Source of the DNA: Desulfomonilaceae bacterium
GTDB taxonomy: Bacteria > Desulfobacterota > Desulfomonilia > Desulfomonilales > Desulfomonilaceae
DNA length: 64,000 nt
Reading direction: 5' to 3'
Assembly: GCA_041662605.1 (NCBI GenBank)
Contig: JBAZSD010000001.1
Coordinates: 62,001-126,000 of the forward strand
The notes below the pieces were generated by a model. The model was not told the DNA's origin and did no database searches. It saw nothing but the letters and a program-made list of their open reading frames with translations. Every line of letters begins with the position of its first letter. Position 1 is the stretch's first letter. Both the position numbers and the translations under genes were made by a program. This document shows positions 34,570-43,016 of the stretch, one piece after another.

Positions 34570-35484
34570 ATGAAGCTAGCGATGTTGGGCCTTGGGCGCA
34601 TGGGAATGAACATGGCCAGGCGGCTGTTGGCCAATAATCAGGAGGTAATGGCGTACAATCGGACCAGCGAAAAGACAAAGGCAATTGTTAAAGAGGGGGC
34701 AAGCGGAATTTATACGTTGGATGATCTTTCCGCAAAGATGGCTCCGCCTCGAATCGTTTGGTTGATGCTACCCGCAGGCCCCCTCATTGATGAGCATTTG
34801 GAAAAGCTCAAGGATGTCCTAAGTGAAGGAGACATTGTAATTGACGGTGGCAACACCCACTTTAAGGATGACATCCGCAGGCAAGCCTTATTATCTGAGA
34901 AGGGCATTCACTTTATGGATGTAGGGGTCAGTGGGGGCGTATGGGGACTTAAGGAAGGTTATTGCCTCATGGTTGGTGGTAATGCGGATATTTACCAACA
35001 CCTTGATCCGATCTTCAGATCGCTCGCCCCTGAAGAAGGATATCTTTATTGCGGCGGTTCGGGCGCAGGACATTTCGTCAAGATGGTCCATAATGGGATC
35101 GAATACGGCATGATGCAGGCATACGCGGAAGGCTTCGACATCCTGGACAAATCTGTTTACAGCGGATCCCTTGATTACAGGAGTCTCTGCCATCTTTGGA
35201 ACAGGGGAAGCGTCATTCGATCGTGGCTCCTTGAACTCACTGAGTCGGCGTTCGCAAAGGATCCTAGACTCGGGGACATTAAAGGATACGTCGAGGATTC
35301 AGGTGAAGGCAGGTGGACTCTGGAACAGGCGTTAGAAACTGGAGTGCCCGCTTACGTGACAGCGCTGTCTCTTTTTGCCCGCTTTCGATCCCGAGAGAAG
35401 GATGCGCTTTCGGATAAACTTTTAGCCGCAATGAGAAGAGAATTCGGTGGCCATGCCGTCGTGTCGGCTGAGAAAAAGGACTAG
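34570..35484 (+). CDS. gnd: 6-phosphogluconate dehydrogenase (decarboxylating), short form
   Basis: A 304-residue enzyme of the GndA/YqeC short type, oxidising 6-phosphogluconate to ribulose 5-phosphate and CO2. The N-terminal Rossmann motif is GLGRMGMNMARRL with YNRTSEKTK; an Arg/Thr-rich region here leaves NAD or NADP open. GVSGGVWGLKEGYCLMVGGN and HFVKMVHNGIEYGMMQAYAEG are the substrate-binding signatures. It follows a 185-bp gap after the previous operon and has GGGAG upstream, so a promoter in 34385-34569 is expected though none is clear. It is the first gene of a pentose-phosphate operon. Confidence 0.92.
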   Translation: MKLAMLGLGRMGMNMARRLLANNQEVMAYNRTSEKTKAIVKEGASGIYTLDDLSAKMAPPRIVWLMLPAGPLIDEHLEKLKDVLSEGDIVIDGGNTHFKDDIRRQALLSEKGIHFMDVGVSGGVWGLKEGYCLMVGGNADIYQHLDPIFRSLAPEEGYLYCGGSGAGHFVKMVHNGIEYGMMQAYAEGFDILDKSVYSGSLDYRSLCHLWNRGSVIRSWLLELTESAFAKDPRLGDIKGYVEDSGEGRWTLEQALETGVPAYVTALSLFARFRSREKDALSDKLLAAMRREFGGHAVVSAEKKD

Positions 35485-35526
35485 ACCAATAACCAAAACG
35501 TGAACTCACATGGATATGGAATTGAC

Positions 35527-36528
35527 ATGATCGATCAGACCAAGTTTGTTCTGGCTGGTGACATCGGAGGGACCAAGACAAACCTTGCGATATTCAATCC
35601 CGGCCAGTCAAGGCCTATTCCTTTAGTGATGGAATCATATTCCAGTCGAGAATCTTCATCTCTCGAAGAACTCGTCGAGAGCTTTCTTGCTAAACACTTT
35701 GCAAATGTAGTCTCCGCTTGTTTCGGGATTGCCGGCCCTGTGTCTAAAGGGTGTGTTAGAACGACCAATCTTCCATGGCTAGTGTCGTCAAGCAATCTGA
35801 GAGATCGTTTTGGCTGGAGCAACGTGAGGCTTATAAATGACCTGGCTGCTACTGCCTCTTCAATCGCTGTCCTGGAGAAACAGGAACTCGCTGAGCTGAA
35901 TCAGGGAAAGCCTGATCTCGATGGCCCTATCGGTATCGTAGCGCCCGGTACCGGTTTGGGAATGGCCCTGTTGGTGTTCATAAACGGAAAAGGCTATCCG
36001 CTACAATCCGAGGGAGGACATGTTGATTTTGCTCCTAGAAACGAGCCTGAAATTGCTTTGTTGCAACACTTGATGACCTCTCACGTGAGCGTAGAGCGCC
36101 TGGCGTCAGGACCTGGCCTATTCACAATCTACTCATGGCTCAAAAATTACCGCAGCCAACCAGAGCCCGCCTGGATACGGGAACGATTTCTGATTGGAGA
36201 TTCGTCGAAAGTAATCTCCGACGCTGCGCTTGTGGAGAAAGAACCCATCTGCGTCGAATCTCTGGAGATGTTCGTCTCTATCCTGGGGGCAGCCACGGGC
36301 AATCTTGCGCTGACCGGAATGACAACCCGCGGGATTTATCTGGCTGGTGGGATATGCCCAAAGATTCTACCCAAACTTAAAGAGGGCTCGTTCATGAAGG
36401 CATTCGCTGCTAAAGGTCGGTTTGAGGAGCTGCTTTCATCAATCCCTGTCAATGTTATCCTGAACGACAAGGCTGCGCTGCTCGGAGCCGCCTGTTGTGC
36501 GATGGAACTCTTGGAGAATCGAACATGA
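35527..36528 (+). CDS. glk: Glucokinase
   Basis: A 333-residue Glk-family kinase that phosphorylates glucose. The phosphate-binding DIGGTKTNLAIF, the GPVSKG and NDLAATASSI motifs, and APGTGLGMALLV are all present. EGGHVDFAPRNE holds the glucose-binding residues of the family. The start at 35527 (ATG) is preferred; a GTG at 35500 lacks a ribosome-binding site. Its stop overlaps the start of zwf (ATGA), so the two are translationally coupled. Presence of glk in the operon suggests free glucose or storage polysaccharide as the pathway feed. Confidence 0.88.
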   Translation: MIDQTKFVLAGDIGGTKTNLAIFNPGQSRPIPLVMESYSSRESSSLEELVESFLAKHFANVVSACFGIAGPVSKGCVRTTNLPWLVSSSNLRDRFGWSNVRLINDLAATASSIAVLEKQELAELNQGKPDLDGPIGIVAPGTGLGMALLVFINGKGYPLQSEGGHVDFAPRNEPEIALLQHLMTSHVSVERLASGPGLFTIYSWLKNYRSQPEPAWIRERFLIGDSSKVISDAALVEKEPICVESLEMFVSILGAATGNLALTGMTTRGIYLAGGICPKILPKLKEGSFMKAFAAKGRFEELLSSIPVNVILNDKAALLGAACCAMELLENRT

Positions 36529-38063
36529 TAGAATCCCCTGGTGAAAATATGGACACTTTCAGCGATACTGTGGTTAAAGGACAAACATCCGAAGTCAATA
36601 TTTCTGCGGAAGCCTGTCTTGTGGAAGGACCTTTAGAACCATGCGCAATGGTGATTTTCGGCGTTACGGGAGATTTAACTACCCGAAAACTTGCTCCCGC
36701 GCTCTACAATCTTTTCCTTCTCGGGGCCGTTCCTGATTCCTTCATCATCGTTGGGGCGGCGCGATCCGACATGACTCACGATCAATTTCGAGACAGAATA
36801 AGAGCCGCTTTGTCAGGGATGGACATGTCGGCTTGGGACAGGTTTTCCGCCTCGTTATTTTACCAACCGGTCCTTTTCGACTCTCCCGATTCCTTTGTCA
36901 AGCTCTCCACCACTTTGAGCGCATTGGAGAAAGAACACGATCTCCCAGGTAACAGGATTTTTTATCTGGCGATTCCACCGTCGCTTGATGCCGGAATGTC
37001 GGAAATGCTTGGTAATGCCGGCCTTTCTGTGGAGAACCAAAACGACGTAGGGTGGGTTCGCATCGTTGTAGAAAAGCCTTTTGGAAGAGACTTGAAGACC
37101 GCTACCGATCTTAATAAGACCCTCCACAAGCATTTCAAAGAAGAACAAATTTTCAGAATTGATCATTACCTTGCCAAGGAAACAGTCCAGAACGTGCTGA
37201 TGTTCCGATTCGCCAACGCTATTTTTGAACCTCTATGGAACCGTATGTTCATAGACCATGTTCATATCACCGCTGCCGAGTCTCTTGGGGTAGAAAACCG
37301 AGCTGAATATTACGAAGAATCGGGTGTTCTACGCGACATGTTTCAGAATCATATGATGCAACTCCTTGCTTTAACTGCCATGGAACCCCCGGCTCGTCTG
37401 CAACCGGACTTTGTGCACGATGAAAAGAGTAAGGTATTCAGATCCCTCAGACCTTTCTCTGCCTACAACTCCCGAGACAGCCTCATACTGGGCCAATACG
37501 GACCTGGAACGGTTGATGAGCAACCGGTCTCGGGTTATCGTGAAGAACCTGGCGTAAATCCCGAGTCCGTAACACCGACTTTTTCCAGAATGAAGGTTTT
37601 TGTAGATAACTGGCGATGGCATGGGGTCCCTTTCTACCTGATCTCTGGGAAGAGACTCGCAAAAAAAATGACGGAAATAGTCATACAGTTTAAAAAGGCT
37701 CCTCATTCAATGTTTAGAGGAATCTTGGGGGAAGCTGTAAGCTCAAACATCCTGACTCTGGGAATTTATCCGGATGAAACTATTGATCTGAGCTTTGAGA
37801 CCAAGATCCCAGGAGCAAGGGTTTGTCTCAGGTCCGTGAGAATGCATTTCGATTATCGTCAGAATTACGCAGGACCGGTTATGGACGCTTATGAGAAGGC
37901 TATCATGGACTGTATTCAAGGGGACCATATGCTTTTCTGGCGGCAGGACGGCGTAGAGCTTTGCTGGTCTTTCCTTGAACCATTGCTGGAGGACTGTGAG
38001 AACTGTCCTGATAGAGGCGAAGCACTCTTGTTTTACCCAGCCGGGAGTTGGGGTCCGGAATAG
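36525..38063 (+). CDS. zwf: Glucose-6-phosphate 1-dehydrogenase
   Basis: A 512-residue enzyme that makes 6-phosphogluconolactone and NAD(P)H. The ATG at 36525 overlaps the glk stop and follows TTGGAG. The coenzyme motif is GVTGDLTTRKLAPALY, the EKPFGRDL motif is present, and the active-site segment reads RIDHYLAKETVQN, where most family members have Gly in place of the Ala. The C-terminal half is complete. No lactonase (pgl) gene is visible beside it, so that step must be encoded elsewhere or be spontaneous. Confidence 0.93.
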   Translation: MIESPGENMDTFSDTVVKGQTSEVNISAEACLVEGPLEPCAMVIFGVTGDLTTRKLAPALYNLFLLGAVPDSFIIVGAARSDMTHDQFRDRIRAALSGMDMSAWDRFSASLFYQPVLFDSPDSFVKLSTTLSALEKEHDLPGNRIFYLAIPPSLDAGMSEMLGNAGLSVENQNDVGWVRIVVEKPFGRDLKTATDLNKTLHKHFKEEQIFRIDHYLAKETVQNVLMFRFANAIFEPLWNRMFIDHVHITAAESLGVENRAEYYEESGVLRDMFQNHMMQLLALTAMEPPARLQPDFVHDEKSKVFRSLRPFSAYNSRDSLILGQYGPGTVDEQPVSGYREEPGVNPESVTPTFSRMKVFVDNWRWHGVPFYLISGKRLAKKMTEIVIQFKKAPHSMFRGILGEAVSSNILTLGIYPDETIDLSFETKIPGARVCLRSVRMHFDYRQNYAGPVMDAYEKAIMDCIQGDHMLFWRQDGVELCWSFLEPLLEDCENCPDRGEALLFYPAGSWGPE

Positions 38064-38113
38064 GTAAAAACCTAAGAAATCGCGTCAAAACGACGGAATT
38101 GACTGGAGGCGCC

Positions 38114-40135
38114 ATGCGACAGCAGGAATTGGACAAGCTTTGTATCAACACGCTTCGTTTTCTTTCGGTAGACTCGGTTCAAAAAGCTAATTCAGGTCAC
38201 CCTGGCTTGCCTTTGGGGGCTGCTACCATTGTCTATGTCATCTGGAACCATTTCCTGAAATTCAACCCTCTAAATCCTTCATGGACGGACCGTGACAGAT
38301 TCGTCCTGTCCGCCGGTCATGGTTGCGCTCTCCTGTACTCTGTTCTGCACCTTACCGGATTCGATCTCCCACTTGAGGAGCTGAAGCGCTTTCGACAGTG
38401 GGGTAGTCGAACACCCGGACACCCCGAGTACCGAAAGACCCCAGGAGTCGAGGCCACTACCGGACCATTGGGACAAGGGTTCGCCAACGCTGTTGGGATG
38501 GCGGTCGCGGAAGCGTCACTTGCTGCCCGTTTCAACAAACCGGGCCGTGAGATCGTGAACCACTTCACGTATACGCTGGCAAGCGATGGGGATTTGATGG
38601 AAGGGGTGTCTAATGAAGCGGCTTCTCTCGCTGGGCATTTACGCCTGGGCAAATTGATAGCGCTATATGATAACAATCACATAACCATAGAGGGAAAAAC
38701 ATCCCTGACATTCAGTGAAAATCGCCTTGCCCGCTTTGCCGCGCTGGGGTGGCATACCCAGGAAGTGGCTGACGGCAACGATGTCGAAAGCCTTAAGACG
38801 GCCATACAGAATGCACAAGACACCAATGATCGGCCATCCTTTATTTCAGTAGTCACTCACATCGGATACGGAAGCCCGAACAAACAAGATACCGCTGCGG
38901 CTCATGGAGAGCCATTGGGTGAGGCTGAGGTCCGTCTGACGAAACAGGCCTTGGGCTGGCCAGTGGAACCCGTCTTTTATATCCCTGCCGAGGCTCTACA
39001 ACATTTTAGGCTTGCAATCGATCACGGTAAAAACATCCAAAACGAGTGGGAGGATCTTTTTAAAAATTATTCGAGACAATATCCCAATCTGGCTGCTGAA
39101 TTCCAACGGATTATCGACGGAAGACTGCCTGAAAATTGGGATAGTAGCCTGCCAACATTTGATTCGACCACTGGTCCGATAGCGACTCGGTCGGCATCCG
39201 GAAAAATTCTTAACGCAATTGCGCGGCATGTTCCAGAACTTATTGGGGGATCAGCGGATCTCTCACCAAGCACGTTTACCTTAATCGAAGGCTCAAGTGA
39301 TTTTGAGGCCGAAAGTTTGAGAGGACGCAACATGCACTTTGGGATAAGGGAACATGCTATGGGAGGCCTACTCAACGGAATGGCGCTTCATGGCGGTCTT
39401 ATCCCCTACGGGGCTACCTTTCTGATCTTTAGCGACTATATGCGGCCGCCTATTCGCTTGGCAGCGCTCAGCGACTTGCATGTAATTTACGTGTTTACTC
39501 ATGACAGTATCGGACTGGGTGAAGATGGGCCTACCCATCAGCCAGTGGAGCAACTTCTGGGCCTCAGATCCGTTCCTAACCTAATTACAATAAGACCTGC
39601 CGATGCAAACGAGGCCCGCGCCGCGTGGAAAATCGCTGTCCAACAGCGGAATCGGCCGGTCGCTTTGGTCCTGACGCGTCAAAAATTGCCTATCCTGGAC
39701 CTGACGATATATCCACAGCTTGCGACAGGGGTAAATCGCGGGGGCTACACCCTTGCGGAAACACACAACGGGGGGGCTTCAGATGTGATTCTGGTTGCTA
39801 CAGGCAGCGAAGTTCACCTTATCCTCTCTGTGCGAGAAAGGCTTATTGAGCAGGGGATCCAGGCTCGTGTGGTAAGTCTTCCCAGTTGGAACCTCTTTGA
39901 AGAACAACCCGCCTCATACCGTGAACATCTGTTCCCTACCGGTATCCCGATTGTTGCGGTAGAAGCGGGAGTGTCTCTGGGATGGAAACCTTATGTAGGG
40001 ACAGGAATAGACGTTGTCTCTGTTGATCATTATGGAGCGTCTGCGCCGGGAGATATTGTTATGAAAGAATATGGCTTCAATGTTGAAAACATATTGAAAC
40101 ATGTAGAAAATGTATTTAAGCAAAGAAGGACTTGA
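38114..40135 (+). CDS. tkt: Transketolase
   Basis: A 673-residue full-length transketolase, moving two-carbon units between sugar phosphates. The ATG at 38114 follows GGAGG; an ATG at 38048 inside zwf would be an extension unlike the family. Thiamine diphosphate binding is by SDGDLMEGVSNEAASLAGHL ... YDNNHI. The start has NSGHPGLPLGAA and the pyrimidine domain has HDSIGLGEDGPTHQPVEQL. All expected catalytic histidines appear present. It is in the middle of the pentose-phosphate operon. Confidence 0.95.
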   Translation: MRQQELDKLCINTLRFLSVDSVQKANSGHPGLPLGAATIVYVIWNHFLKFNPLNPSWTDRDRFVLSAGHGCALLYSVLHLTGFDLPLEELKRFRQWGSRTPGHPEYRKTPGVEATTGPLGQGFANAVGMAVAEASLAARFNKPGREIVNHFTYTLASDGDLMEGVSNEAASLAGHLRLGKLIALYDNNHITIEGKTSLTFSENRLARFAALGWHTQEVADGNDVESLKTAIQNAQDTNDRPSFISVVTHIGYGSPNKQDTAAAHGEPLGEAEVRLTKQALGWPVEPVFYIPAEALQHFRLAIDHGKNIQNEWEDLFKNYSRQYPNLAAEFQRIIDGRLPENWDSSLPTFDSTTGPIATRSASGKILNAIARHVPELIGGSADLSPSTFTLIEGSSDFEAESLRGRNMHFGIREHAMGGLLNGMALHGGLIPYGATFLIFSDYMRPPIRLAALSDLHVIYVFTHDSIGLGEDGPTHQPVEQLLGLRSVPNLITIRPADANEARAAWKIAVQQRNRPVALVLTRQKLPILDLTIYPQLATGVNRGGYTLAETHNGGASDVILVATGSEVHLILSVRERLIEQGIQARVVSLPSWNLFEEQPASYREHLFPTGIPIVAVEAGVSLGWKPYVGTGIDVVSVDHYGASAPGDIVMKEYGFNVENILKHVENVFKQRRT

Positions 40136-40136
40136 C

Positions 40137-40589
40137 ATGTTGAAAATTGGTGTAGCAGCGGATCATGGCGGCTTCCTGCTTAAGGTCGAACTTATGGAAA
40201 CTCTCAAATCCGATGGCCACACAGTCGTGGATTTTGGAGCGTTCTCCCTGCAAGAAAATGACGATTATCCCGATTTCATCATTCCACTCGCTAAAGCCAT
40301 CTCCGACGGAGATGTCGATAGGGGCATAGCAATCTGCGGTAGTGGCGTGGGCGCCTGTATAGCCGCCAATAAAACGCCGGGGGTTAGAGCGGCGTTGATC
40401 AACGACACTTTCTCCGCACACCAGGGAGTTGAGGACGACAACATGAACCTTATCTGCCTCGGTGGTCGAGTTGTAGGGCTATCCTTGGCGCGGGAACTCA
40501 TTCAACGCTTTCTTGAAGCTGAATTTAGTGGAGCCCAGCGTCATCTCAGACGCCTGGCTAAGGTCGAAACCCTGGAAAGGAGGTTGTAA
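40137..40589 (+). CDS. rpiB: Ribose-5-phosphate isomerase B
   Basis: A 150-residue isomerase of ribose and ribulose 5-phosphate. The ATG at 40137 lies 1 bp past the tkt stop with AAGGA inside the end of tkt. AADHGGFLLK, the CGSGVGACIAANK active-site loop with its Cys, DTFSAHQGVEDDNMN and LGGRVVG are all characteristic. Its stop is 2 bp before the transaldolase start. Confidence 0.93.
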   Translation: MLKIGVAADHGGFLLKVELMETLKSDGHTVVDFGAFSLQENDDYPDFIIPLAKAISDGDVDRGIAICGSGVGACIAANKTPGVRAALINDTFSAHQGVEDDNMNLICLGGRVVGLSLARELIQRFLEAEFSGAQRHLRRLAKVETLERRL

Positions 40590-40591
40590 AA

Positions 40592-41743
40592 ATGAAGATC
40601 AATCCTCTGGTGAAAATTCAGGAATTTGGTCAGAGTATCTGGCTGGATTTTATCCGCAGGGACATGCTGGTCTCAGGGGAACTCAAACGACTCATCGATG
40701 AGGATGGACTGAGAGGAATGACCTCGAATCCCGCCATATTCGAAAAAGCCATCACGGAAACACCTGATTATGTTTCCGCCATCCGCGGCTTAGTCCTTGA
40801 GGGAAAAAATACGGAAGCGATTTATCAGAATCTGGCCATTGATGATATTGGGCTTGCCGCTGATGTTCTGCACACAGTGTTTTCGAAAACCGATGGGCGT
40901 GACGGATTTGTCAGTATAGAGGTGTCACCACATCTGGCAAGAGACACTGACGGAACGATTAATGAGGCCCGTTATTGGTGGACTGTTTTGAACAGGCCAA
41001 ATGTTCTTGTCAAGGTCCCAGCTACGAAGGAAGGGCTTGTCGCCATTGAACAGCTTATAAGCGAAGGCATTAACATCAATGTGACGCTTCTTTTCGGCCT
41101 GGAACGGTACAGCGCGGTGGCCGAAGCATATATACGAGGCCTGGAAAAGCGCCTCGAAATGGGTTTACCTCTGGATAAGGTCTCATCGGTCGCTAGCTTT
41201 TTCCTGAGTCGGATAGATGTATTGGCGGATCCGGCCCTGGAAATGATCGTGAAAAAAGGTGGCGCCAGCGCCGCAACCGCGGCTTCATTACGGGGTGAGA
41301 CGGCAATCGCCAGCGCAAAAGTCGCATATCAGATTTATAAAGGTATTTTTTACAGTAAGCGGTTTCGGAGCCTGGCTCAAAAAGGGGCTAAGACTCAGCG
41401 TGTGCTTTGGGCCAGCACTAGCTCAAAAGATCCATCCTATAGTGACGTGAAGTATGTAGAGCCTCTAATAGGACCGGACACGGTAAATACACTTCCAATG
41501 GAGACACTCAATGCGTATCGAGACCATGGGAATCCCGCTTCTCGTCTAGAAGACGATGCGGAAAAAGCCAAAAATGTTTTGAAAACTCTTGAGGAATTGG
41601 GCATCGACTTGCCCCAACTTACCCAGCGACTGGAAGATGAAGGAGTTGATAAATTTATCAAGCCTTTTGATAAACTCATGGATAACCTGGACAAGAGACG
41701 CAAAGACATCCTGGTCGAGTCAGCGGGCTCACAACCCCAATAG
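40592..41743 (+). CDS. tal: Transaldolase
   Basis: A 383-residue transaldolase of the longer type found in cyanobacteria and many anaerobes. The Schiff-base lysine is in VLVKVPATKEG. The opening KIQEFGQSIWLDFIRRDMLVSGELKRLI and GMTSNPAIFEKAI, and VSSVASFFLSRIDVLAD, match the family. An overlap-free, 2-bp junction with rpiB and a GGAGG site fit tight co-expression. It completes the non-oxidative branch except for ribulose-phosphate epimerase, which is not seen here. Confidence 0.93.
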   Translation: MKINPLVKIQEFGQSIWLDFIRRDMLVSGELKRLIDEDGLRGMTSNPAIFEKAITETPDYVSAIRGLVLEGKNTEAIYQNLAIDDIGLAADVLHTVFSKTDGRDGFVSIEVSPHLARDTDGTINEARYWWTVLNRPNVLVKVPATKEGLVAIEQLISEGININVTLLFGLERYSAVAEAYIRGLEKRLEMGLPLDKVSSVASFFLSRIDVLADPALEMIVKKGGASAATAASLRGETAIASAKVAYQIYKGIFYSKRFRSLAQKGAKTQRVLWASTSSKDPSYSDVKYVEPLIGPDTVNTLPMETLNAYRDHGNPASRLEDDAEKAKNVLKTLEELGIDLPQLTQRLEDEGVDKFIKPFDKLMDNLDKRRKDILVESAGSQPQ

Positions 41744-41830
41744 TCACTTCCGGAACTGTCCAGTGAATTAATTTCGGTTTGCGCCTCGCATTCTTCGCGA
41801 TTAGAATTTATAATAATTTTGGAGGTTGTA

Positions 41831-42190
41831 ATGAAATGTGACAAGTGTAGTCAGAATATCGAAGATGGCGAGGAACGAGAGTTTAACGATCAAAAACTCT
41901 GTGACGACTGCTACATGGATGCTCTTTCCCCCACCAGAACTTGTGACCCCTGGGCGGTCTACACAGCTAAATCCATATCGGAAAAAAACAGTGGACCCCT
42001 TCAATTAAATGAAATTCAAACCAAAATCCTCAGTGTTTTGGAAGAAACCGGAGGAGTTGAATTTCCAGTTCTAGTTGAGAAAATAGGAACAGACGGCAAA
42101 GTAGTCGAACGAGAATTTGCGGCCTTACGCCACATTGAAAAAGTGAGAGCCGAAATGAGGGGGGACAAAAAGTTCATGCGATTGTGGTAA
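41831..42190 (+). CDS. Small zinc-ribbon protein
   Basis: A 119-residue protein whose ATG has TTGGAGG upstream. The N-terminus has CDKCSQNI ... CDDCYMDAL, a CxxC...CxxC zinc ribbon as in LIM-like or DksA-like small proteins. The C-terminal half looks like a small winged helix (EIQTKILSVLEETGGVEFPVLVEKIG ... FAALRHIEKV). It may be a DNA-binding or regulatory protein. It lies 87 bp after tal on the same strand. Confidence 0.7.
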   Translation: MKCDKCSQNIEDGEEREFNDQKLCDDCYMDALSPTRTCDPWAVYTAKSISEKNSGPLQLNEIQTKILSVLEETGGVEFPVLVEKIGTDGKVVEREFAALRHIEKVRAEMRGDKKFMRLW

Positions 42191-42237
42191 TTCGTAAATC
42201 AAGGCGCCAAAGAATATATGAGTTCGGCTTATTAGCT

Positions 42238-42545
42238 CTATCGAACCCGACTGAACCATTTCACAAGGACTTTTTTCACGATAGGGGTCAATCGAGAGCG
42301 ATTATAAGCGGCCGCGGCCTGTTTGATCGCTTCAGCCTTGGTAGAATGAGGGTGGATGGGAGCTGAAAGGGTTTTTGGTCCAAATCTGCCAACCATTGTA
42401 AAGTAATTTCATTGATCATATCTCCCGCGTCACTGATCACGATTGTAGCGCCCAGGATAAGGTCCGCCCCTTCCTTGACGTGTATCTTGACGAACCCTTC
42501 TGCTCCATAGAGGACGGCCCGATCCACCTCGGAAAAATTCCTGAT
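42238..42545 (-). pseudogene. Remnant of a MerA/Lpd-like FAD-NAD(P) disulfide oxidoreductase
   Basis: Minus-strand translation gives VDRAVLYGAEGFVKIHVKEG, then ILGATIVISDAGDMINEITL, the C-terminal dimerisation domain of pyridine-nucleotide disulfide oxidoreductases (mercuric-reductase-like). Near 42355 the frame changes, and the other frame continues with IHPHSTKAEAIKQAAAAYN and RSRLTPIVKKVLVKWFSRVR before a TAG at 42240-42238. IHP-ST-AEAI is the family's conserved C-terminal helix. So the final 100 residues survive with one frameshift and the rest of the gene is gone. Confidence 0.75.
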
Positions 42546-43016
42546 CTACGTGTTGATTAGTAAGCCGTTTCCTGTTCTGAAAGGTTTAGACGAACATTTT
42601 AGTTGTTAGACAACGTTTTATAATGTTAGATTATCGCCTGGAAAACTTCATAACATCATTTAGTTTTAGTAATGCCGCAACTGGTCGGGTCGGAGGGGAA
42701 CCCTTGAAGCGCATTGGAATCTAGGTTTATCGGCTTGGTCAGATGAGTTGTCTCAGATGTGATTTCGAGCCCTTGTCGTACTTTTGATTTCTTTTATAGT
42801 GGCTATCGATAATGGCCGAAAAGGCCCAAGAATTGCAGACTGTTCACCCTTTACAGCCACGTTTACACTGGTTGATCCGCAAAATAAAAGAATCGGAAGA
42901 GATCGCCTGGTCACCCAGACCAAGGAGAATCTTCTACCACAAGCTGGTTATTCTAATCCAGCCCGGTAAAGAGAGAGCAAATTCATAATTGCTGGATTGC
43001 AAAAGAGGGATAACAG
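42546..43016. other. Intergenic stretch of about 470 bp
   Basis: No convincing gene. It separates the flavoprotein remnant from the response-regulator gene. A TATAAT at 42619-42624 has no matching -35 element. Remnant coding sequence cannot be excluded, but I saw no recognisable protein motif. A ribosome-binding site AGAGGG is present just before 43017. Confidence 0.4.
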
